NCBI RefSeq assembly: GCF_007971525.1 | Contig: NZ_CP042437.1 | Coordinates: 1,426,001 to 1,490,000 of the forward strand | Direction of reading: 5' to 3' | DNA from: Mucilaginibacter ginsenosidivorax | GTDB taxonomy: Bacteria; Bacteroidota; Bacteroidia; Sphingobacteriales; Sphingobacteriaceae | Length of the DNA stretch: 64,000 nt | In this document: one piece after another, positions 35,162-44,115 of the stretch | Layout of the letters: every line of letters begins with the position of its first letter | Numbering within the stretch: position 1 is the stretch's first letter | The notes under the pieces: generated by a model | Database searches by the model: none | What the model was told of the DNA's origin: nothing | What the model saw: only the letters and a program-made list of their open reading frames with translations | Made by a program: the position numbers and the translations under genes

Positions 35162-35707
35162 TTATTTTTGTTCAATTTTAAGATATTTAACAGGAATATT
35201 GGTGGTGAGCCAAACATTCTCGCTTGCTTGATAAAAAACCCACCCGTCGGCCGCTAAGGCTGCAGCATCAATTTCTATAAGCAAGGGCTTTCCGTGCCTT
35301 TTTCCAACTGATACCGCTACTTCCCTATCTGTTGATAAATGTACAAACTGTCGCTGCATGGCAAGCAAACCATTTTCTTTTATGGCATCTATTTTATTTG
35401 ACGATGAACCATGATAAAGCAAAGCAGGCGGCTTAACAGCCTTTTCATCTAAAATCACTTCAATGGAATGGCCGTGTGTTGCCCTTATCTTACTGCCATC
35501 GCCACTAAACTCCCACCTCACTTTATCAAATGATTTGCTTAGTTCCACAATTTCGGCATGAGTAAAAGTCTGCCCCTTTGTGGCGAGTGATTGTATTAGT
35601 TCATCAATCGACGCCCAGCCAAAATCATCAATGTTGAGGTTGCCGTCCTCCGGGTGATGCCTTAGCCAGTAGCTAATGAGCTTACTGGTTTGTTTTGTAT
35701 CCTTCAT
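35162..35707 (-). CDS. kptA: RNA 2'-phosphotransferase (Tpt1/KptA family)
   Basis: 181 residues. It transfers an internal RNA 2'-phosphate to NAD, giving ADP-ribose cyclic phosphate. The family's catalytic Arg-His-Arg-Arg set is visible: SYWLRHHPEDG, KIRATHGHS, LLYHGSSSNKI, and MQRQFVHLSTDREVAV. Bacteria lack the classical tRNA-splicing substrate, so the real target here is unknown. It heads a small operon with the ACT-domain gene and is preceded by the rpsA terminator. Confidence 0.93.
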   Translation of the reverse strand: MKDTKQTSKLISYWLRHHPEDGNLNIDDFGWASIDELIQSLATKGQTFTHAEIVELSKSFDKVRWEFSGDGSKIRATHGHSIEVILDEKAVKPPALLYHGSSSNKIDAIKENGLLAMQRQFVHLSTDREVAVSVGKRHGKPLLIEIDAAALAADGWVFYQASENVWLTTNIPVKYLKIEQK

Positions 35708-35721
35708 GGTATTTAATATTA

Positions 35722-35757
35722 CAAAAAAAGCCCTTCCAATTTCTCGGAAGGGCTTAA
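35722..35757 (-). terminator. Terminator after rpsA
   Basis: On the minus strand AAGCCCTTCC pairs perfectly with GGAAGGGCTT around GAGAAATT, then TTTTT. Confidence 0.9.
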
Positions 35758-35777
35758 GAATATTACGTCAGTTAAGC

Positions 35778-37757
35778 TTATGCTTCTTCGCCTTCAGATT
35801 CTTTTTTAGCAGCAGGGGCTGGCGCAGCTTTGCGGGCTTTGCTTTCAGCACCTTCCATTTGCTCTTTTAACTGAGCTAATACGCTAAGGTCGCCTAAAGT
35901 TGATTTTTCAACTGATTCTTTCACTTTTTTAACCGCGTTGCTTGCAGATTTTGCTTCTTTTTTGCGGTTTTCAAATTCCTGTACACGAGCATCAGCACGA
36001 GCTTCTTCCCATATACGTGAGTGTGAAATTACAATGCGTTTGTTTTCTTTGTTAAATTCAATGATCTTGAATTCAGCAGCCTCTTCAGCTTTAACGCTTT
36101 TGCCGTCTTCTTTAACCAGGTGTTTGGTTGGCGCAAAGCCTTCAACACCGTAAGGTAAAGCTACGATAGCACCTTTGTCGGTTACTTTTAACACGGTACC
36201 TTCATGAATTGAATCAATTGTGAAGATGGTTTCAAAAGTATCCCAAGGGTTTTCTTCAAGCTGTTTGTGGCCTAAGCTTAATTTACGGTTATCGATATCA
36301 AGTTCTAAAACAACCACGTTTAATTTTTCACCAACTTTAGTGAATTCGTTAGGGTGGTTAACTTTTTTAGACCATGATAAGTCGCTGATGTGGATTAAGC
36401 CGTCGATGCCGTCTTCCAGTTCAACAAACACACCAAAGTTGGTCATGTTTTTAACTGTAGCTACGTGAGTTGTGCCGATAGCATATTTCTCACCGGCATT
36501 TTGCCATGGATCAGGAGTTAATTGTTTAACACCTAAACTCATTTTGCGCTCGTCGCGGTCAAGTGTTAACACTTGTGCTTCAATCTCGTCACCAACTTTC
36601 AGGAATTCCTGAGGGTTACGCAGGTTTTGTGACCATGACATTTCTGATACGTGGATCAAACCTTCAACACCAGGGATGATTTCAAGGAATGCGCCGTAAT
36701 CAGCAACTGTAACAATACGTCCTTTTACTTTTGAGCCTACAACGATGTTCTCGTCAAGCGACTGCCAAGGGTGTGGAGTTAATTGTTTTAAGCCCAAAGC
36801 GATACGTTTTTTCTCGTCATCAAAGTCAAGCACAACAACGTTGATTTTTTGATCCAATGAAAGAATTTCGCGTGGATGCTCAATACGACCCCATGAAATA
36901 TCAGTAATGTGTAATAAACCATCAACACCACCAAGGTCAATAAATACACCAAAGTCTGTAATGTTTTTAACAGTACCTTCCAATACCTGACCTTTTTCAA
37001 GGCGGGCAACAATTTCAGTTTTTTGGTTTTCCAAATCGTCTTCAATCAGCACTTTGTGCGATACCACTACGTTTTTAAACTCGTGGTTGATTTTAACAAC
37101 TTTGAATTCCATTGTTTTACCAACGTACACATCGTAATCCCTGATAGGTTTAATATCGATTTGTGAACCTGGTAAGAAGGCTTCAACGCCCATGATATCA
37201 ACAATTAAACCACCTTTAGTTCTGCTCTTCACAAAGCCAGTGATGATTTCATCATTATCAAGTGCTGAATTAATGCGCTCCCATGATTTTTGAGTTTTTG
37301 CACGTTTGCGTGAAAGTACCAACTGACCGTTAGCATCTTCCTGCGACTCAACAAATACATCAACTGTGTCACCGATCTTCAGATCAGGTGTATCACGGAA
37401 TTCTGATACTGAAACTAAACCGTCTGATTTAAATCCTACGTTTAATACTACATCTTTGTTGTTAACATTAACAACAGTACCAGTGATAATTTCGCCTTTG
37501 GTGATAGAGCTGAAAGTTCCATCATACAATTTTTCAAATTTTTCACGGTCGCTATCGCTGTAGTTACCAAACTTTTTGTCATCTGCATCCCAGTCGAAAT
37601 CTTCGCTCGGTGTAGCTGCAATTTTAGATTTGATCTCTTCGATCGAGATTGAATCAGCTTCTGATTCAATAGTTTCTTTTTCGCCAGATGCGGTAACTGT
37701 ACCCAGTTCAGCTTCTTTCGCTTTTAATTCTTTTTCTGCTTCTTGTTTTTTTGCCAT
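35778..37757 (-). CDS. rpsA: 30S ribosomal protein S1
   Basis: 659 residues from the ATG at 37757, with AAGGAGA 12 bases upstream; the frame is open a further 19 codons but lies in the leader. Six S1 RNA-binding domains can be counted (for example GEIITGTVVNVNNKDVVLNV, GQVLEGTVKNITDFGVFIDL, GSKVKGRIVTVADYGAFLEI). The N-terminal extension is acidic and the Lys/Ala-rich C-terminal tail is typical of Bacteroidota S1. It recruits mRNA to ribosomes, notable in a phylum with weak Shine-Dalgarno use. The leader carries a hairpin (37778-37795). Confidence 0.96.
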   Translation of the reverse strand: MAKKQEAEKELKAKEAELGTVTASGEKETIESEADSISIEEIKSKIAATPSEDFDWDADDKKFGNYSDSDREKFEKLYDGTFSSITKGEIITGTVVNVNNKDVVLNVGFKSDGLVSVSEFRDTPDLKIGDTVDVFVESQEDANGQLVLSRKRAKTQKSWERINSALDNDEIITGFVKSRTKGGLIVDIMGVEAFLPGSQIDIKPIRDYDVYVGKTMEFKVVKINHEFKNVVVSHKVLIEDDLENQKTEIVARLEKGQVLEGTVKNITDFGVFIDLGGVDGLLHITDISWGRIEHPREILSLDQKINVVVLDFDDEKKRIALGLKQLTPHPWQSLDENIVVGSKVKGRIVTVADYGAFLEIIPGVEGLIHVSEMSWSQNLRNPQEFLKVGDEIEAQVLTLDRDERKMSLGVKQLTPDPWQNAGEKYAIGTTHVATVKNMTNFGVFVELEDGIDGLIHISDLSWSKKVNHPNEFTKVGEKLNVVVLELDIDNRKLSLGHKQLEENPWDTFETIFTIDSIHEGTVLKVTDKGAIVALPYGVEGFAPTKHLVKEDGKSVKAEEAAEFKIIEFNKENKRIVISHSRIWEEARADARVQEFENRKKEAKSASNAVKKVKESVEKSTLGDLSVLAQLKEQMEGAESKARKAAPAPAAKKESEGEEA

Positions 37758-37777
37758 TAAATAATTTATCTCCTTTT

Positions 37778-37795
37778 CCCAATTTGTTAATTGGG
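37778..37795 (-). promoter_or_regulatory. 5'-terminal hairpin in the rpsA leader
   Basis: CCCAATT pairs perfectly with AATTGGG around four bases. It begins close to the predicted transcription start, because a -7 box TACCTTTG (minus strand, 37800-37807) is directly upstream, and ends just before the AAGGAGA ribosome-binding site. Autoregulation by S1 is possible but not shown. Confidence 0.5.
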
Positions 37796-37799
37796 ACTG

Positions 37800-37807
37800 C
37801 AAAGGTA
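37800..37807 (-). promoter_or_regulatory. -7 promoter box of rpsA
   Basis: TACCTTTG on the minus strand, identical to the str-operon -7 box. It lies about 43 bp upstream of the ATG; the -33 element is not clear. Confidence 0.6.
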
Positions 37808-37984
37808 AGGACATAATTTTATTAAAAAAAGAATTATTTAATGTTAATTGCTGATAATTAGGCAGTTTTTGAGTGCGTATTAACCAAATAGCCTATTGCT
37901 CAATAAAAACAATCGATTTTATATAGTTTAGCTTGTTTTTTTGATAAAGCAGATTGAATGGTATAATTTATTAATGAGTAGGTT

Positions 37985-38275
37985 ATGATGAAATATTTAC
38001 AACGGGCATGGTCAGACGGCGAGGACGATATTGAGATGAAAAACGTATTGGCTGCCATTGCCGAAATTAAGGAAATGGACGATGAACATGGGGCATTTTG
38101 GGTTGGAACCGAAGATGAAGAGTATGTTTTGGAGACAGATAAGTCATTAAAAATGATATGCGTAATAGACGGTAAACAAATAAATTACCAGGCCAACGAT
38201 TGGCAAGAAGTTGAAAGGCTTTATCAGTTACTACTTAAAGAAGATTTTAATGCCCTTGTTGAAGCAATTAAATAG
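37985..38275 (+). CDS. Small protein of unknown function
   Basis: 96 residues, acidic and cytoplasmic (MMKYLQRAWSDGEDDIEMKN ... ERLYQLLLKEDFNALVEAIK). It has the size and mixed alpha-beta look of small immunity-type or inhibitor proteins, but no family is recognised. It stands alone, convergent with the AcpH-like gene and separated from it by 3 bp. The first two codons are both ATG. Confidence 0.5.
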   Translation: MMKYLQRAWSDGEDDIEMKNVLAAIAEIKEMDDEHGAFWVGTEDEEYVLETDKSLKMICVIDGKQINYQANDWQEVERLYQLLLKEDFNALVEAIK

Positions 38276-38278
38276 TTT

Positions 38279-38947
38279 TTAAGTATTTAACTCAGCCTCT
38301 ATCTCGGTAAAAATCGACATAAAGCTATCTTCCAGGTAATCGCGGTATATACCTAATACATCATTCATCGCAGCTTCCTGTTGAGGCGTAAAAGGATCTT
38401 TCCAGATGCGCATACAAATACGCTTAAGCGCATAAGCTATCTGGTGGGTTTCGGCATAGGTGTGCAGGTATTTACTCTCCTTAAATTTTTCATAAAACCT
38501 GAAAAACACTTCGGTATTTTTCAGACCAGAAAAAGTTAAAAACCCGTTTATAGTTTCTGTTTTACATCCGGATAGATGATCGTAAAACTCATCAACCTTT
38601 ACTTTACCCGTGGTTAACAGCAAATTATCTATAATAAGTTCTAATGCGATATGACCTAAAAAAAATGGCTTCACCTGCGAGCCCTCGATTGCCGGGCGCA
38701 GCAATTTTTTTAACTCGTGCGAGTGGGTGGTAAAAAAATCAGAAGAGTGAAAATACCTGTCGACAGCCAGGTGTTTATTCCAGCCAACTATTATAGAATT
38801 AACATCGTTATCAGGGTGTTGCAGTTTTTCGGGGTGCAGAACAATGTGTTTATCGGCATTTTTCAACAGGTCGGGCAGTACCGTTCCCAATACGTGGTAA
38901 CAGTTGCTGGTATCCCTGTCGAAATAATAATGCGATAAAAAATTCAT
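38279..38947 (-). CDS. ACP phosphodiesterase (AcpH)-like protein
   Basis: 222 residues from the ATG at 38947 (MNFLSHYYFDRDT), matching the MNFLAHxxL start typical of the family; the open frame extends 14 codons further up. The family removes 4'-phosphopantetheine from acyl carrier protein. Conserved features are GTVLPDLLK (metal Asp) and HLAVDRYFHSSDFF, then LGHIALELIIDNLL. It is somewhat longer than E. coli AcpH (193 residues). Confidence 0.75.
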   Translation of the reverse strand: MNFLSHYYFDRDTSNCYHVLGTVLPDLLKNADKHIVLHPEKLQHPDNDVNSIIVGWNKHLAVDRYFHSSDFFTTHSHELKKLLRPAIEGSQVKPFFLGHIALELIIDNLLLTTGKVKVDEFYDHLSGCKTETINGFLTFSGLKNTEVFFRFYEKFKESKYLHTYAETHQIAYALKRICMRIWKDPFTPQQEAAMNDVLGIYRDYLEDSFMSIFTEIEAELNT

Positions 38948-39060
38948 AAGCCTCGAGCTGCAAAATACCCCGTTTTGCTCAAGATACAAAGAATAAGTAA
39001 TTATTTGAAATAGAATTTACCTGCGGTTAACTAATGGCGAAAAGTATCCAAAGGTATCTT

Positions 39061-39094
39061 TTTGGTTACTTTCTGCTTTAGCTTTATATCTTTG
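39061..39094 (+). promoter_or_regulatory. Promoter of tyrS
   Basis: TTTG (39061-39064) and TATCTTTG (39087-39094), 22 bp apart, slightly longer than the usual spacing. The -7 box lies 23 bp before the tyrS start. Confidence 0.5.
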
Positions 39095-39117
39095 CAACCT
39101 TTGAAACAACACTTAAT

Positions 39118-40401
39118 ATGAATTTTGTTGAAGAACTAACATGGCGTGGTATGCTGCATACCATTATGCCTGGCACCGAAGAAATGCTTAATAAAGGCAT
39201 GGCTTCGGGATATATAGGATTTGACCCAACTGCAGATTCACTGCACGTGGGCCACCTTACACAGATCATGACCCTGATCCACTTCCAGCGCGCGGGCCAT
39301 AAGCCGTTTGCACTGGTTGGAGGCGCAACCGGCATGGTGGGCGATCCTTCGGGCAAATCGCAGGAGCGTAATTTATTATCTGAAGATGTTTTGCAGCATA
39401 ACCTGGAGGCTGTAAAGGCACAACTTACCCGTTTCCTTGATTTTGACAGTGGTATGAACAGTGCCGAAATGGTAAACAATTACGATTGGTTTAAAAGTTT
39501 TACTTTTCTTGATTTTATTCGCGACGTAGGTAAGCACATCACCGTAAATTACATGATGGCCAAAGACTCGGTTAAGAAACGACTGGAGGGCGATACCGGC
39601 ATGTCATTTACCGAGTTTACTTACCAGCTGGTTCAGGGATATGATTTTTATTACCTGTGGAAACACCATAATTGCACCATACAAATGGGCGGCAGCGACC
39701 AATGGGGTAATATTGTTACCGGTACCGAGCTGATTCGCAGGAAAGATGCCGGCGAAGCTTTTGCACTTACTACCCAATTAATAAAAAAAGCAGATGGCAC
39801 CAAATTTGGCAAAACCGAAAGTGGCGCAGTTTGGCTCGATCCGGAGCGTACATCGCCTTACCAGTTTTACCAGTTTTGGTTGAACACGACTGATGTTGAT
39901 GCGAAGGCATATATCAGGATATTTACCTTGTATGATCGGGAAGTGATTGAAGCCTGGGAGGCCGAGCACGATGCAGCACCACATACAAGGGTGCTACAAA
40001 AAGCCCTGGCAAAAGATATTACCATTCGCGTGCATGGCGAAGCCGAGTATGAAAAAGCGATTAAATCATCTGAGTTTTTATTTGGGAATGTTGGCATAGA
40101 ATTTTTAAGCGAACTAAACGATGCCGAAGTATTGGCTTTATTCGCCGGCGTACCCAACTTTACAATTTCGTTAACCGAATTACATGAGGGAATCAGCATT
40201 ACCGATTTGTTGGCCGTTAAAACAACCATCTTCCCATCAAAGGGCGAAGCAAAGAAAACGATTATTGGTGGTGGTGCATCAATAAACAAGGTAAAGATTG
40301 CAACGGCCGATGACGTTTATAATGCAGATGCTCTGTTAAACGGAAAATTTATAGTAGCGCAGAAAGGGAAAAAGAATTACTTTTTGATAGTAGCCGAATA
40401 A
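39118..40401 (+). CDS. tyrS: Tyrosyl-tRNA synthetase
   Basis: 427 residues, class Ic synthetase: [18 protein letters not shown] (HIGH type), [20 protein letters not shown] (tyrosine pocket), [18 protein letters not shown] (KMSKS type, here KFGKT), and a C-terminal S4 RNA-binding domain ([20 protein letters not shown]). Length normal. A terminator follows. Confidence 0.97.
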   Translation: MNFVEELTWRGMLHTIMPGTEEMLNKGMASGYIGFDPTADSLHVGHLTQIMTLIHFQRAGHKPFALVGGATGMVGDPSGKSQERNLLSEDVLQHNLEAVKAQLTRFLDFDSGMNSAEMVNNYDWFKSFTFLDFIRDVGKHITVNYMMAKDSVKKRLEGDTGMSFTEFTYQLVQGYDFYYLWKHHNCTIQMGGSDQWGNIVTGTELIRRKDAGEAFALTTQLIKKADGTKFGKTESGAVWLDPERTSPYQFYQFWLNTTDVDAKAYIRIFTLYDREVIEAWEAEHDAAPHTRVLQKALAKDITIRVHGEAEYEKAIKSSEFLFGNVGIEFLSELNDAEVLALFAGVPNFTISLTELHEGISITDLLAVKTTIFPSKGEAKKTIIGGGASINKVKIATADDVYNADALLNGKFIVAQKGKKNYFLIVAE

Positions 40402-40458
40402 GCACATGATCAGGCTTACGAAGTTTTTGAAAGTTCACAAGTCTTGTATTAAATAAAG

Positions 40459-40489
40459 AAGCGATGAGCCGAAAACTCATCGCTTTTTT
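40459..40489 (+). terminator. Terminator after tyrS
   Basis: AAGCGATGAG pairs perfectly with CTCATCGCTT around CCGAAAA, followed by TTTTA. Confidence 0.9.
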
Positions 40490-40500
40490 ATTGACTAATA

Positions 40501-40550
40501 TTTGCATATCCGACAAATGGTAATTATATTTGTATATATGTCGTACAAAA
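40501..40550 (+). promoter_or_regulatory. Promoter and candidate operator of the Xre/RES operon
   Basis: TTTG (40501-40504), 20 bp, then TATATTTG (40525-40532): an excellent -33/-7 pair. Transcription would start within a few bases of the antitoxin ATG at 40538, so the mRNA may be leaderless. TTTGTA (40529-40534) and TACAAA form an interrupted palindrome over the start site, a plausible antitoxin operator for autorepression. Confidence 0.55.
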
Positions 40551-41032
40551 CAAAAAAAGAAACGCAAAACGTGCTCCACGAGCCTATGGTAGCCTATGGC
40601 AGCGTAGGTACTATGCCTTCGTTTTATAATCTGCTTGGGGGCGCAAAATCCTTAACCCTCAACTCCGATTTTGACATCATTAACCTGGCTCGTCAGGGTT
40701 TCCCTAAAAGTGCGCTACTTTCACTGGCAAAAAAAATATCTTTAACCCTACAGGAGTTAGCCGTTATCTTACACATTAGTGAGCGCACATTACAGCGCTA
40801 CGAAGACGATGCCATTATTAAAACTGAATACGCCGAAAAAGCCGTTGAACTTGCCCGCCTTTATACCCGTGGGCAGGAAGTTTTTGGATCGATGGATAAA
40901 TTCAAAACCTGGATAAAAACACCATCACTTATTTTCAAAGGCGAAGCCCCGGTTACTATACTGGATACATCGGCCGGTTTTGATATGGTTTTTAAAGAAT
41001 TGGGCCGTATTGAGCACGGTATTTTTGCCTAA
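40538..41032 (+). CDS. Xre/MbcA/ParS-family antitoxin
   Basis: 164 residues from the ATG at 40538. An N-terminal Xre-like helix-turn-helix (GFPKSALLSLAKKISLTLQE then LAVILHISERTLQRYEDD) is followed by a C-terminal MbcA/ParS toxin-binding domain (ARLYTRGQEVFGSMDKFKTW ... GFDMVFKELGRIEHGIF). It neutralises the RES toxin and probably represses its own promoter. Its stop overlaps the toxin start (TAATG), giving translational coupling. An upstream TTG (40502) is open but lies in the promoter. Confidence 0.92.
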   Translation: MSYKTKKETQNVLHEPMVAYGSVGTMPSFYNLLGGAKSLTLNSDFDIINLARQGFPKSALLSLAKKISLTLQELAVILHISERTLQRYEDDAIIKTEYAEKAVELARLYTRGQEVFGSMDKFKTWIKTPSLIFKGEAPVTILDTSAGFDMVFKELGRIEHGIFA

Positions 41033-41487
41033 TGATCCTTTACCGCATCAGTAATTGTAATTACGCCGGCGATTTAAGCGGTACAGGTGCCCGCTTGTAT
41101 GGTGGCCGCTGGAACAGTGAAGGTAAATCGATGCTTTACATGGCTTCATCACGGGCGCTGGCGGTGCTTGAGGTATTAGTCCATTTGCCTCCCCTATTGG
41201 TACCTGACAATTTTTGCCTTGTAGAAATTGAGATTCCCGAAGATAACATCTATACATTAGCCCCTGCATTATTGCCCATAAACTGGCGGGACATACCTCC
41301 CCCGGTGATACTACGCCAATTAGGCGATGACTTTTTAAAGAAATGCGAATTCCTGGTAATGAAAGTACCCTCATCCATAGTACCTGCCGAATATAATTAT
41401 CTGCTAAACCCATTGCATCCCGAAGCATTAAAAGCCAAAGTGACAAACCGGGAGTCCTTTAGTTTTGACGAAAGGCTTTTGAATTAG
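41032..41487 (+). CDS. RES-domain toxin
   Basis: 151 residues of the RES family, fold-related to ADP-ribosyltransferases; known members deplete NAD+ or ADP-ribosylate targets. Conserved residues are visible: ISNCNYAGDLSGTGARLYGG then RWNSEGKSMLYMASSRALAV LEV with the Arg, Tyr and Glu/Ser active-site positions, and a C-terminal PSSIVPAEYNYLLNPLHPEA. It pairs with the preceding antitoxin in the standard order. The domain is intact, so the toxin is probably active. Confidence 0.93.
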   Translation: MILYRISNCNYAGDLSGTGARLYGGRWNSEGKSMLYMASSRALAVLEVLVHLPPLLVPDNFCLVEIEIPEDNIYTLAPALLPINWRDIPPPVILRQLGDDFLKKCEFLVMKVPSSIVPAEYNYLLNPLHPEALKAKVTNRESFSFDERLLN

Positions 41488-41489
41488 TT

Positions 41490-41640
41490 TTGGCTGCGCC
41501 GTCATTGGTCATTTCGCTACGCTGTCATTAGTCATTGAACTTTTACAATCCAAACATCAATAGCTAAAACTAATGATGGCGGTTTTGAAAACCCATCGCT
41601 TTTTTTTTAAATGACTAATGACCGACGACTAATGACCAAC
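41490..41640. repeat. GTCATTAGTCATT palindromic repeat with internal terminator
   Basis: The left part has GTCATTGGTCATT and GTCATTAGTCATT; the right part has AATGACTAATGACC and GACTAATGACC. Between them, at about 41572-41608, a hairpin (GATGGCGGTTTTGAAAACCC then ATC) is followed by a long T run. It fills the whole gap between the convergent RES toxin and PH-SHOCT genes and ends exactly at the latter's stop. Confidence 0.65.
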
Positions 41641-42351
41641 CTAAAAATCGCTCAGTAAATCGAGCTTCTTGGCATTGTACTCTTCCTGAGATATCAGGCC
41701 GTTATCAAAAAGCATTTTAAGCCGCTTTAACTTTTCGGTAAGTTCATCCGGTTTTGGGGCCGCAGCTTGCTGCGCAACCGGCTCGGGTGCCGGGGTTGGA
41801 ACAGGCGGAGCAACAGGCGCTGGTGCCGGTGCTGGTATTTGTGGAGCTGCTACCGGCGCCTGGGCGGCAAACACCTGCTGGGCGGGCGTTGTACGGGCCG
41901 CGTTATCAAACTGAACAGCGCCGGATTCTGCGCGTTTTTGCTCCAGGTCGCGTTGGCGGCGGGCTTCACGTTCAACTTCTTTACGTTCCTGGGCGTATTG
42001 GTATAACTTACGCCCCTGCACCTTAGGCAGGTAATCAACAGCCATTTCGGCTCCGTTAGTGGTTTTTACGCTGAATATGGCGCCGATAATCTCCTCTTTT
42101 GTATATACATCAACAATATCCTTCCATACAAAATCAACAAATTTGATGGACAGGCCCAGGTTAGCCGGGGTAAAAAATAAGATACGCTTATTGGTTATGG
42201 CAATACAATCCGGAAATAAATTCACCAATGGCTTTTTTTGAACCGCTATATAAATGATCTCTTCACCAGAAGAAAGCAGGTCGACCAGGCGGAAATAAAC
42301 TTTCTCAACCGTTTTTGGATCTTGTTCCTCGTTTAAAAATTTCTCAATCAT
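41641..42351 (-). CDS. PH-like domain protein with SHOCT C terminus
   Basis: 236 residues: a bacterial PH (YokE-like) domain over the first ~110 (EEIIYIAVQKKPLVNLFPDC ... TNKRILFFTPANLGLSIKFV), a short charged helix, a ~60-residue Ala/Pro linker (APAPAPVAPPVPTPAPEPVA), and a SHOCT motif (EKLKRLKMLFDNGLISQEEY then NAKKLDLL). Cytoplasmic; SHOCT modules mediate oligomerisation. Function unknown. No operon partner. Confidence 0.85.
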   Translation of the reverse strand: MIEKFLNEEQDPKTVEKVYFRLVDLLSSGEEIIYIAVQKKPLVNLFPDCIAITNKRILFFTPANLGLSIKFVDFVWKDIVDVYTKEEIIGAIFSVKTTNGAEMAVDYLPKVQGRKLYQYAQERKEVEREARRQRDLEQKRAESGAVQFDNAARTTPAQQVFAAQAPVAAPQIPAPAPAPVAPPVPTPAPEPVAQQAAAPKPDELTEKLKRLKMLFDNGLISQEEYNAKKLDLLSDF

Positions 42352-42410
42352 GTTTTCAGCATTTATGATGCGTGCAAAAATAACAATAATACTTAAGTTG
42401 GCTATAAGTT

Positions 42411-43397
42411 TTAAGCAATCAGCAAATTACATCCACGAATATCGCTTTGATCAAACCGGCCCAACACCTCAAACGAGCCATCGGTATAGGTTTTACCCAA
42501 ATCCTGTGTGGCTATGAATGAGCAAGAATTAATATTAGCCAGGTCGACCACGTTAATTCCGCCTGTTTTTCCATTGCTTAACGTGGTGATAGGATCGTTA
42601 GTATCGCGGATGATGATTTGCATCCAGGGCGGGCAATCAAAAATCCCCTCCCCTTTTGAGTAAGCTTGTGATAACAATTCCGTCATGCCGTATTCAGAAT
42701 GTATAGCGCTTACCCCGAAACCTTTACACAAAGCCTGGTGCAATTCCTCGCGGATCATCTCCTTACGGCGGCCCTTCATACCACCGGTTTCCATTACAAT
42801 TAACCCTGGGAAATTGATACTGTATTGCTCAATAAAATCAAGCAACCCAAAGGTAACCCCTATTAATAACGTAGGCTTTTGAGCTTCCTGCTGTTTTATA
42901 AGCTGTTGATAAAGTTCATAATGGTTATATAAAAAGAAGCCGCTATCCGGGTTATCAGACTGTTTTATCAAATCATCAACCATATAAATAAGCGACGAGC
43001 CTTCGCGCTCCAGGTAAGAAGGCAACAGTGCTAATACCGTATAGGCCTTAATATCACCATAAAACAGCCCGAATGCATTCCTGAAACTATCTTCGTACCA
43101 GGTTTTATCCGTTACATGGTGACTGCTGGTTATCATGCCCGTTGTGCCCGAACTGGTAAAGGTAACCTCAATTAGATCATTTGAACTAACAACGGCATGA
43201 GATTTAAAAAACTCGATAGGCAAAAAAGGAATTTTTTCAACGGTGGTAACTTTTGTCAAATCGATTTTTAGCCCTTCGATAAACTGTCTGTATATGACGC
43301 AATTTTGGGCCTGGTATTTAAAAACCTCCAGCGCCGTTTGCTCAAACTGCTCTTTATTATTTATCGAAAAAACCTGTTGTTTACCGGGGATCGTCAT
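42411..43397 (-). CDS. LuxE-like acyl-protein synthetase / ANL-family ligase
   Basis: 328 residues from the ATG at 43397. Adenylate-forming enzyme fold: the ATP loop VTFTSSGTTGMITSSHHVTD, then GVTFGLLDFIEQY, VMETGGMKGRRKEMIREELH, SEYGMTELLSQAYS and a C-terminal DLGKTYTDGSFEVLGRFDQS then DIRGCNLL. It resembles LuxE acyl-protein synthetases, which activate fatty acids, but no luciferase or reductase genes are nearby. In Bacteroidota such genes occur alone; the substrate is unknown. Confidence 0.82.
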   Translation of the reverse strand: MTIPGKQQVFSINNKEQFEQTALEVFKYQAQNCVIYRQFIEGLKIDLTKVTTVEKIPFLPIEFFKSHAVVSSNDLIEVTFTSSGTTGMITSSHHVTDKTWYEDSFRNAFGLFYGDIKAYTVLALLPSYLEREGSSLIYMVDDLIKQSDNPDSGFFLYNHYELYQQLIKQQEAQKPTLLIGVTFGLLDFIEQYSINFPGLIVMETGGMKGRRKEMIREELHQALCKGFGVSAIHSEYGMTELLSQAYSKGEGIFDCPPWMQIIIRDTNDPITTLSNGKTGGINVVDLANINSCSFIATQDLGKTYTDGSFEVLGRFDQSDIRGCNLLIA

Positions 43398-43432
43398 GCA
43401 GGGCAAAGATAACCGTTGATTTATGGATTTTC

Positions 43433-43524
43433 TGTCTGAATCAGAATTTTCAGAATTAAAGAATAAGAAGGATTAAAAATTACATTCTGAAAATTTTAAA
43501 ATCCTGAAAATTCTGATTCAGACA
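43433..43524. repeat. Palindromic element with perfect 21-bp inverted repeats
   Basis: TGTCTGAATCAGAATTTTCA then G (43433-43453) is the exact reverse complement of 43504-43524, around a 50-bp AT-rich middle. It lies between divergent genes. Related but less perfect sequences occur at about 6069-6110, 25232-25304 and 55994-56068. Confidence 0.85.
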
Positions 43525-44013
43525 ACACGATTTCCGCAAGTTCCGGGTTTTAACTCATTGCCCGTTGTGCCAACTTTGATCTACATAAAAAACAATATCA
43601 TGAACAACTTTAAAATTGTGCCGCTATCCAAAGCGTTCGTCCAAAAAATAAAAGCAACCATGACCGACGACTTTGGCAACCCGGTTGTTGAGCAACTGGC
43701 AACCGGCCTGGGCCCCTGCCGCGTATCCTTAAAACCGTTTAACAAAGGTGTTGACAAGCGGCTACTATTTAAACACTCACCCTTTGAACTTGAAAATGCT
43801 TACAACCAACCCGGGCCGGTATTTGTCAATGCCGAAGATGTAGAAGAGTATGCCGACATATTCCGCTTCCCGCCCGAAATTAAGGCGAATAAACAAAGCT
43901 TTCCGCTATCACTTATTGGATACACTAAAGATCAGATGATGGCTTTAACACGTTTGGTTGGCGATGCTGATGTGGATGAATTGATAAACGAGTTATTTGA
44001 CCAACATCCCAAC

Positions 44014-44022
44014 ATCGAATAT
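44014..44022. repeat. Target-site duplication, left
   Basis: ATCGAATAT, identical to 45410-45418 on the other side of the IS. A 9-bp duplication is normal for IS4-family elements. Confidence 0.93.
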
Positions 44023-44115
44023 CACTGTTGTCCGGGGAAATTTATAAACACAGAAAAAACCGGCTCCCAATTAAATAAAGGCAGTTTTAAGTGGTAATTC
44101 AAAAATCAAGGCCCT

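Noticed and set aside
42411..43397. Bioluminescence (lux) locus
   Set aside because: Only a LuxE-like ligase is present; there are no luciferase or LuxC genes in the window.
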